From positions 1 to 47,558 of the forward strand of contig CAYFZR010000007.1 in NCBI GenBank assembly GCA_964347835.1: a stretch of 47,558 nucleotides of DNA. The letters run 5' to 3'. The notes beneath the pieces are model-generated. The model did not search any database. It was not told the origin of the DNA and saw only the letters and a program-made list of their open reading frames with translations. Every line of letters starts with the position of its first letter. Within the stretch, counting starts at the first letter, position 1. Shown piece by piece: positions 42,882 to 47,558 of this stretch. The position numbers were made by a program, and so were the translations under genes. This DNA comes from CAYFZR01 sp964347835 [NCBI: uncultured archaeon]. Lineage in GTDB: Archaea > CAYFZR01.

Positions 42882-43167
42882 ATGTCCAAGCAAGGAGCAA
42901 CATCCACATCCCCCTCGAGGATGTCCTTGGAGTATCGACAGAAACCAAAGAGCGTGAAGTTTTTGGAAGCGGAGTCTGGCAGGAGGGTCATCAACTAGTT
43001 CTTTAAAACTCATAGTTAGAGAGGGTTTGGACGAGAATGAATACACGTTCGCTGCGGTGGAAGAATTTTCGCAAGAAGGATTAAGAAAATTTGCATCGAA
43101 ATTCGCTGACGTTGACTGGACCCCACTCGCTGAGCTGATAGAGCAAAATCTACTTAGGATAAAATGA
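42882..43167 (+). pseudogene. Remnant of a frameshifted coding sequence
   Basis: The 440-bp gap between the operon promoter and the next gene contains coding-like sequence on the plus strand in broken frames. Frame one, 42882-42998, reads MSKQGATSTSPSRMSLEYRQ and on to a stop. Frame two, 42958-43167, reads SSLKLIVREGLDENEYTFAA, continues with FSQEGLRKFASKFADVDWTP and ends LIEQNLLRIK. The second part has normal amino-acid composition and looks like a protein C-terminus. No SD-supported start serves it. I cannot name the parent family. A minus-strand frame across the same bases looks like a shadow. Confidence 0.4.
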
Positions 43168-43191
43168 GGCTTTTGGGTCCCAAGTCCCCTT

Positions 43192-44463
43192 CTAAAGAAT
43201 TTTTCCTTTAGCCAACTCTATAATACAATCCTCTTCAATCTTTTCCAAAGATTCTGTAAGTTCTACACCATCTAAAAGTTTTATGCCTTCTTCTTTAGCG
43301 TATTCAATCGCTTTAGAAGTAAATCTATTGTTGGTCACCAAAAATCCCGAGAATAACCTATCACTCTTTGATAAGAGATGCTTTACCTTCTCTACATATT
43401 CTTTTCCTACCGGATTTTGAGATTCTTTCAAGAATACGAGATTTTCTATGAAGAATAGACCTCCTGGAACCCTCCTCCTAGCAATAAAGTAATCACCTTC
43501 TTCTATGAGGTAATACCTGCTCTTTTCGAATACCTTTTTTGCAATCATTTGTAAAATTTCCCTCCTTGATTCGGCATTAGGTTTATCAATAATCTCCTCT
43601 GCTTTAGAAATATCTTCAAAATTCATGAAATCAGAAAAACAGATTCCATTGGCAAATTTTTTGGCCAGTTTTATCAAAAAACCAATTTCAACCAACTTCT
43701 GAGTATTAGTAAAAAGAACAATCTCTTTATCTATCTCTGATTTAGCCCTCTCAATACTGTTTGTGTTAAGCAATACAAAATCAAAGGAATTTGTCATTAA
43801 ACTATAGTTGTGCCCATGCCTCTCATAATCTATTATTCTGTCATAATCATGGAGGACCCCACCTAACTTTGCTAGAGGATAGAAATCTCGTATGTAGGTT
43901 CTTATTTCGGTTATAAAATTATTTATTTGGAGAGACCTCCATTCGTGCCAAATCCGGTTTTTCCATTCCTCGGGGAAAACCGGATCTATGCTTGAAGATT
44001 CTATTTCAGTGTCCATTTTAAACTTTTCCTTACATATATCACAGAAGCATGAAAAAAGGGAAGAATATCCAAAATCCTTCAAAACCAATCCCTTTATACC
44101 TGTTTCAAAGAGTTTTAAGGAGATCTTCTTTATCATTTTTCTATACTCGGGAATTTGAATACAGATGGAGGACACTTCAATTCCATAATCCATTCTTTCT
44201 TGCCAATCGAACAACAAACTTAGATAATCGTTATCTATTTTTAGAGTATAAAATATTTCGAGATCTTTATTAATATTAAGAACATCTCTAAGGTCATCTA
44301 ATCTAGGATCGACGAAATAATCGTTAATCTGACCGGTCTTAATGAAAGGCTTACTCCCAACGTCTATGAAAAGATGCGTACATCCGTTAGATTGGATATC
44401 CTCAGATAATTTTAAAAAATCTCCCCTGTCCATATTTAGTATAGTATTGATATCAAGCTCCAA
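43192..44463 (-). CDS. TIM-barrel glycosidase-like protein fused to an Mrr-like nuclease-fold domain
   Basis: The 423-aa protein is soluble. The first ~290 residues look like a (beta/alpha)8 barrel of the putative glycoside-hydrolase type: GIKGLVLKDFGYSSLFSCFCDICKEKF near residue 130 has the CxCxxC loop seen in such families. Residues about 310-423 resemble an Mrr restriction-nuclease domain: YFIARRR, NPVGKEYVEKVKHLL, GFLVTNNRFTSKAIEYAKEEGIKLLDGVEL. The catalytic (Q/E)xK pair of Mrr seems replaced (FLK), so nuclease activity is doubtful. Domain calls are by eye. It lies alone between the decayed region and the deacetylase gene. Confidence 0.65.
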   Translation of the reverse strand: MELDINTILNMDRGDFLKLSEDIQSNGCTHLFIDVGSKPFIKTGQINDYFVDPRLDDLRDVLNINKDLEIFYTLKIDNDYLSLLFDWQERMDYGIEVSSICIQIPEYRKMIKKISLKLFETGIKGLVLKDFGYSSLFSCFCDICKEKFKMDTEIESSSIDPVFPEEWKNRIWHEWRSLQINNFITEIRTYIRDFYPLAKLGGVLHDYDRIIDYERHGHNYSLMTNSFDFVLLNTNSIERAKSEIDKEIVLFTNTQKLVEIGFLIKLAKKFANGICFSDFMNFEDISKAEEIIDKPNAESRREILQMIAKKVFEKSRYYLIEEGDYFIARRRVPGGLFFIENLVFLKESQNPVGKEYVEKVKHLLSKSDRLFSGFLVTNNRFTSKAIEYAKEEGIKLLDGVELTESLEKIEEDCIIELAKGKIL

Positions 44464-44536
44464 AGCCAGATAATTGAGTTCAATCAGATAGATTCACCAG
44501 ATTTAATGGCAATTACTACCATAAATTCCTTTTGGG

Positions 44537-45379
44537 CTAGAGTTCAGCAATTCGCGCAATAATGCCCAAACTTGCCTCTGTGACAACATCGGTTCTTGAG
44601 CCGCCGCCGAGGACAACTTCAAGAGCGCCATTACAAACTTCATCTGCTAAGTCTTTTACTAAATCTGCGATACCGAAGTAACATTTCGTTGAAAGTCCTA
44701 TGCTTCCGTAATCTCCTTTATGAGTGTCATGTCCGAAGTACCAAAAAAGCAAATCAGGCCTAAAGTTTCTGACTCTGGGGATGAACTCTTCTTTTATCTT
44801 TTTTAGATATTCTTCATCCGTTATATTCCAAGAATATCCTATGTCAACCTTTGTTCCTTGATTGGAGACGTCATTGTATCCGCAGAAGCAAACATGAAGT
44901 ATGTCTGAATCGTTAGCATAGAGTTCTCTCGTTCCGTCTCCATGGTGCGCATCTGTATCTAAAATCGCAAATCTCCTTACATTATACTTTTCACGGAGAT
45001 TTTCTATGGCTAAAGCAACATCGTTAAAACAACAGTAACCCCAATGATAGTTTCTTCCAGAGTGGTGTCCTCCTGCACCAATGTAAACGAAGGCATTATC
45101 AATCTCTTTCTCCCATATCTTTTCTGCTGCTTGAACTACTCCTCCTGCAGAGTGCCATGCTGTAGAGCAGAGGAAATCTCTTTTTACTCCTTCTATCATC
45201 TCTTCTGTATGGACTTTTAGAATCAAATCTTTGGAAACAGGTTTTGACTCGTAGAGTTTTAAATTGGAGTTTTTTAGAATTTTATTGAAAGCATCGGGAA
45301 AAAGGCTCAATCTGGTACCTATAGTTAAATAACTCCTTTTACTAAAGGACGGATGGTAAAAAATCCCTGTCCTTCTCAT
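44537..45379 (-). CDS. Histone deacetylase/acetylpolyamine amidohydrolase family protein
   Basis: This zinc-dependent deacetylase of the HDAC superfamily has AGGHHSGRNYHWGYCCFNDVALA (near residues 102-124) and the metal site LDTDAHHGDGTREL (near 140). A later DLLFWYFGHDTHKGDYGSIGLS segment and the closing VLGGGSR loop complete it. Archaeal members may act on polyamines, on lysine in proteins such as Alba, or on acetoin-related substrates. The frame opens with GTG at 45388; I prefer the ATG at 45377-45379, which is preceded by GTGAT. Confidence 0.9.
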   Translation of the reverse strand: MRRTGIFYHPSFSKRSYLTIGTRLSLFPDAFNKILKNSNLKLYESKPVSKDLILKVHTEEMIEGVKRDFLCSTAWHSAGGVVQAAEKIWEKEIDNAFVYIGAGGHHSGRNYHWGYCCFNDVALAIENLREKYNVRRFAILDTDAHHGDGTRELYANDSDILHVCFCGYNDVSNQGTKVDIGYSWNITDEEYLKKIKEEFIPRVRNFRPDLLFWYFGHDTHKGDYGSIGLSTKCYFGIADLVKDLADEVCNGALEVVLGGGSRTDVVTEASLGIIARIAEL

Positions 45380-45603
45380 TTCAATCACTTTTTGAGTTGA
45401 TTGATTATTGTAATGAATATTAAGGTTTGGATATACATACTTAAAGAGATTTACGATTCCCTAACAATATTAAATCATTTAAAAAATTATAGAAGATCTT
45501 CGTTATATCGGTAAAAAACTCGATTTCCTTTTTATTTTCACAATCAAAGAATTTTTTCTATCGGAAATCGAAAAATTATCAAGTAGAAAAATTATACGAT
45601 AAA

Positions 45604-45639
45604 CTATATAAATCTAAATTTATAATTTGGTTTAAGGTG
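45604..45639 (+). promoter_or_regulatory. Promoter and SD of the KaiC-like operon
   Basis: CTATATAAAT (45604-45613) is a good archaeal TATA box. Its centre is about 36 nt before the ATG at 45645. AGGTG (45635-45639) provides the SD with a 5-nt gap. The rest of the 256-bp gap to the deacetylase gene is AT-rich and holds no gene that I can see. Confidence 0.55.
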
Positions 45640-45644
45640 TTAAG

Positions 45645-46349
45645 ATGCGGGTACCTACTGGCATCGCACAGATAGATGAGATTCTTGGTGGCGGGATCTT
45701 AGAGGGGTCACTCGTTCAGTTGGTGGGTGGATGCGGTACCGGCAAAACCACTTTCTCATTTCAATTCGCATTCAATGCTGCCAGATTAGGCGAGAAGACC
45801 TTATACATAACTACGGGCGAACCTATTAACAAAATGGTAAAATTTATGAAGGAATTCAACTTCTTCGATGAAAAATTTATTGGAGATAAGGTTATACTAC
45901 AAGAGACCTTTTTCAGGAAGACGACCGAAGGTACATACGCAAGTATGCTAGAGATTTTTTTTGACAATCTAACCTCAAGAGTTGAGAATGAGAAAATCAG
46001 TCGAGTGGTCATAGACTCTGTAACTCCGATTGTACTCTTTTTAGAAGAGTCTTATTCCAGAGAAATGTTGTCACGTCTTGGAACCTCACTATCTGCGATT
46101 GGATGTACGACCATTTTTACATCTGAGGCAATTGAACGAGTAAACTATTTAGAATACTTGGTTGACGGCGTTATAGAACTCAACGAGGTTCCGCTCAGAG
46201 ACAAAATCCATCATATTTACACCCTTAAAATAAAAAAGATGCGAGGAATAGATCATCCAAGACACCTTTTTCCATATGAGATATCTGAAGATGGAATAAA
46301 GATTGATCCTGAGGGGTTGTTCGAAATTGTCGGAGAAATCGTTGATTAG
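45645..46349 (+). CDS. KaiC-like RecA-superfamily ATPase
   Basis: This 234-aa single-domain KaiC/RadA-type protein opens with VPTGIAQIDEILGGGILEGS. The P-loop is GGCGTGKTTFSFQFA (28-42), and the Walker B strand is VVIDSVTPIVLF near 127. The pattern TLKIKKMRGIDHPR near residue 205 is the usual KaiC-family strand. Such proteins in archaea act in signalling, taxis and gene control rather than a clock. The downstream TTG start overlaps its stop, so the two KaiC-like proteins are made together and may form mixed rings. Confidence 0.88.
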   Translation: MRVPTGIAQIDEILGGGILEGSLVQLVGGCGTGKTTFSFQFAFNAARLGEKTLYITTGEPINKMVKFMKEFNFFDEKFIGDKVILQETFFRKTTEGTYASMLEIFFDNLTSRVENEKISRVVIDSVTPIVLFLEESYSREMLSRLGTSLSAIGCTTIFTSEAIERVNYLEYLVDGVIELNEVPLRDKIHHIYTLKIKKMRGIDHPRHLFPYEISEDGIKIDPEGLFEIVGEIVD

Positions 46350-47115
46350 TTTAGGAACGCCTGAAGTCGATGGTCTTTTAGAAGGAGGAGTACCTAAAGG
46401 TTCCTCCGTATTTTTAGAAGTGGATGAAGGTTCATCAGCATATTCTCTGCCTCTATTCTTCTTGACTGAGGGACTTAACCATGGAGGCGGGGCTATAGTT
46501 GCCACGTTTGAGAGGCCTTTTATCGAAATAATTAAAGATTTAGAGAGAGTAGATATAGATGCGAGACAGTGTATAGAGTCTAAGAGACTTTATATCATCG
46601 ATTCCTACGTCGAAGGCATTGGTTTAGGAGATAAAAGCTTCTTAAAAGACCCAATTTCCAAAAAAATTTATCTTACTCCTTTTCTATTGAACAAAGTTGC
46701 TTCTTTAACAAAATTCTGCACAAATAGGTTAATTGAGGAAGGAGTAAGGGATATCAGGGCATGGTTTTGTGATGTAGGATACCTGATAAGCGAGAAAGAT
46801 GTGCAAGCAGTATCAAGATTTCTAAAACATATAATACCCTACTCGAAGGCGAATGACATGACTCTTCTAGCGTGTGGACCTAGTCCCAAAGTTTCCACTC
46901 GCGTTCGCCTATTGGAGATAGCGTTCGATGTCATCATACGCACAGAGACTATAGAAAGAGAAGACATGTTCCAAAGGAAGATAGGGATCGTAAAAGCGAG
47001 ATTTATCCCTCACGAGAATACACTAGGAGAATACGTGCTAACCGAAAAGGGACACATGATGTTTAGTTTCCCAGAAAAAGTAGCCCGAAAATTAGAGAAA
47101 TTTAAGTTGAAGTGA
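46342..47115 (+). CDS. KaiC-like protein with degenerate P-loop
   Basis: The open frame begins at a TTG at 46303, but the TTG at 46342 has GGAG 6 nt upstream and gives the typical opening ISLGTPEVDGLLEGGVPKGS. The P-loop position reads VFLEVDEGSSAYSL, lacking the GKT/S lysine, so ATP hydrolysis is unlikely. A Walker B-like strand (IRAWFCDVGYLI) remains. At about 257 aa it is a pseudoenzyme partner of the KaiC-like ATPase just upstream. The domain resembles the Walker A-less RecA-like part of the regulator at 30442. Confidence 0.8.
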   Translation: MISLGTPEVDGLLEGGVPKGSSVFLEVDEGSSAYSLPLFFLTEGLNHGGGAIVATFERPFIEIIKDLERVDIDARQCIESKRLYIIDSYVEGIGLGDKSFLKDPISKKIYLTPFLLNKVASLTKFCTNRLIEEGVRDIRAWFCDVGYLISEKDVQAVSRFLKHIIPYSKANDMTLLACGPSPKVSTRVRLLEIAFDVIIRTETIEREDMFQRKIGIVKARFIPHENTLGEYVLTEKGHMMFSFPEKVARKLEKFKLK

Positions 47116-47119
47116 TTTT

Positions 47120-47362
47120 ATGATTTTCGCAGATGCACTTCTGTATCTCTCTGCACTTACGTATTTTGGAGTTTTAATTCTTTGTTGGTATATATTCAGG
47201 ACGGCAAAGCTTAAGATTATATTCTTTTTTTCATTGGGATTCACTATGCTCTTTTTAGGTAAAATGGTAGTGGTCATTTATGGAACAAGTGCCATAATAT
47301 ATGAACAGATCTTGGATCTTTCAGCATCAATATTCTTTATTGCCGGCATATTAACTGCTTGA
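47120..47362 (+). CDS. Small integral membrane protein
   Basis: The 80-aa protein has three hydrophobic helices (about 4-26, 31-54, 60-79) and almost no soluble part. I recognise no family. It starts 4 nt after the degenerate KaiC-like gene, and the cytochrome gene begins 9 nt after its stop. It could tether the KaiC-like pair to the membrane, or it could be a small version of the membrane part of the regulator at 30442. Both ideas are inference from position. Confidence 0.7.
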   Translation: MIFADALLYLSALTYFGVLILCWYIFRTAKLKIIFFFSLGFTMLFLGKMVVVIYGTSAIIYEQILDLSASIFFIAGILTA

Positions 47363-47371
47363 GGGAAATTT

Positions 47372-47558
47372 GTGCGCTTTACGTATCTGATTGCAATCTT
47401 ATTAATATTATCCTGCGCAGAATCGATTAATTTATCCGTATATATCGATTATCGATATCCCACCGTGGATACAGAAGGTTACGATTGTAAAGATTGTCAC
47501 ATGAACGTTACGATTTTATCTGAATATGATAGGTCAGATTTATTCATAAGCAGAGCCT
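47372..47558 (+). CDS. Multiheme cytochrome c, 5' part only (paralogue of the cytochrome at 29099)
   Basis: The gene runs off the right edge; 62 codons are visible. The GTG start at 47372 has GAGGGA 5 nt upstream. The N-terminal helix (LIAILLILSCAESINLSVYI) and the first heme site align with the 29099 protein: EGYDCKDCHMNVTILSEYDRSDLFISRA against SGYDCNECHMEKEVLSKYDR. The two are close paralogues in sequence and heme order. This one lies in an operon behind two KaiC-like genes and a small membrane protein. Confidence 0.9.
   Translation, partial: MRFTYLIAILLILSCAESINLSVYIDYRYPTVDTEGYDCKDCHMNVTILSEYDRSDLFISRA

Noticed and set aside
42858-43046. 62-codon minus-strand frame rich in Gly, Cys and Pro
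   Set aside because: Composition is odd, there is no SD, and the opposite strand holds better coding-like text.
1-47558. CRISPR arrays, tRNA or rRNA genes, insertion sequences
   Set aside because: No regularly spaced repeats, no cloverleaf-like or rRNA-like stretch and no transposase frame were seen by eye; a covariance-model scan would be needed to exclude short RNAs.

Overview
The window is AT-rich archaeal chromosome. It carries TBP, MCM, TTG and GTG starts with SD-like sites, archaeal TATA boxes, FtsZ, coenzyme F420 genes (cofD, cofE), the archaeal cobamide genes cobY and cobZ, and a 'methanogenesis marker 9' protein. These point to a euryarchaeon of the methanogen, methanotroph or alkanotroph group. 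It is not an ordinary hydrogenotrophic methanogen: it also encodes several multiheme c-type cytochromes, a Rieske protein, a b6-type cytochrome b and a large Hdr set, as expected of a cytochrome-rich anaerobe with a membrane quinone or methanophenazine pool. No mcr, 16S rRNA or tRNA gene is visible, so the exact lineage is not settled.

Layout. 1-3618 (minus): start of an SPFH/stomatin gene (runs off the edge), an isopropylmalate/homocitrate/citramalate-type synthase, and a GT3-like glycogen synthase. 3846-8639 (plus): GalT-like protein, TBP under a perfectly palindromic TATA box, DUF116 membrane protein, MCM helicase. 8640-8938: gene-free, with a tandem repeat that forms covarying hairpins. 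8939-18638 (minus): TraB-like protein, inositol-phosphatase-type enzyme, MFS transporter, a SpoIIM-like/secreted-protein pair, acylphosphatase, argB-argJ-argC, ftsZ, tmk. 18640-23737 (minus): tightly overlapped cofactor operon cofE-cofD-NifR3-like-marker 9-CitG-like-DUF447-DmrB-like flavoprotein, probably serving F420 and tetrahydromethanopterin metabolism. 23826-26833 (minus): PRC-barrel, cobY, cobS, unknown, cobZ. 26885-28773: larC (plus) and a lipoprotein-type PIMT (minus).

29099-47558 is the redox region and the most unusual part. A nine-gene minus-strand operon (42751 to 33993) runs: pentaheme cytochrome, small membrane protein, Rieske protein, cytochrome b6, cytochrome b C-terminal half fused to an HdrD-like protein, HdrC, HdrB, double HdrA, MvhD. 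It looks like a Q-cycle complex wired directly to a flavin-bifurcating heterodisulfide-reductase complex. A second pentaheme cytochrome gene follows. Its upstream region shares with the operon promoter a conserved block holding two AATAGTGATA-type repeats 22 bp apart. Next come a membrane-bound RecA-like/winged-helix regulator and a convergent gene for a roughly 10-heme cytochrome. A paralogue of that large cytochrome begins at the right edge, behind two KaiC-like proteins and a small membrane protein, so both copies sit beside RecA/KaiC-type partners. Between these blocks lie a decayed coding remnant, a TIM-barrel/Mrr-like fusion and an HDAC-family deacetylase.

Working model (inference): electrons from the quinone pool go outward through the Rieske protein to surface cytochromes, while the low-potential branch of cytochrome b meets the cytoplasmic Hdr module that handles CoM-S-S-CoB-type disulfide, ferredoxin or F420.
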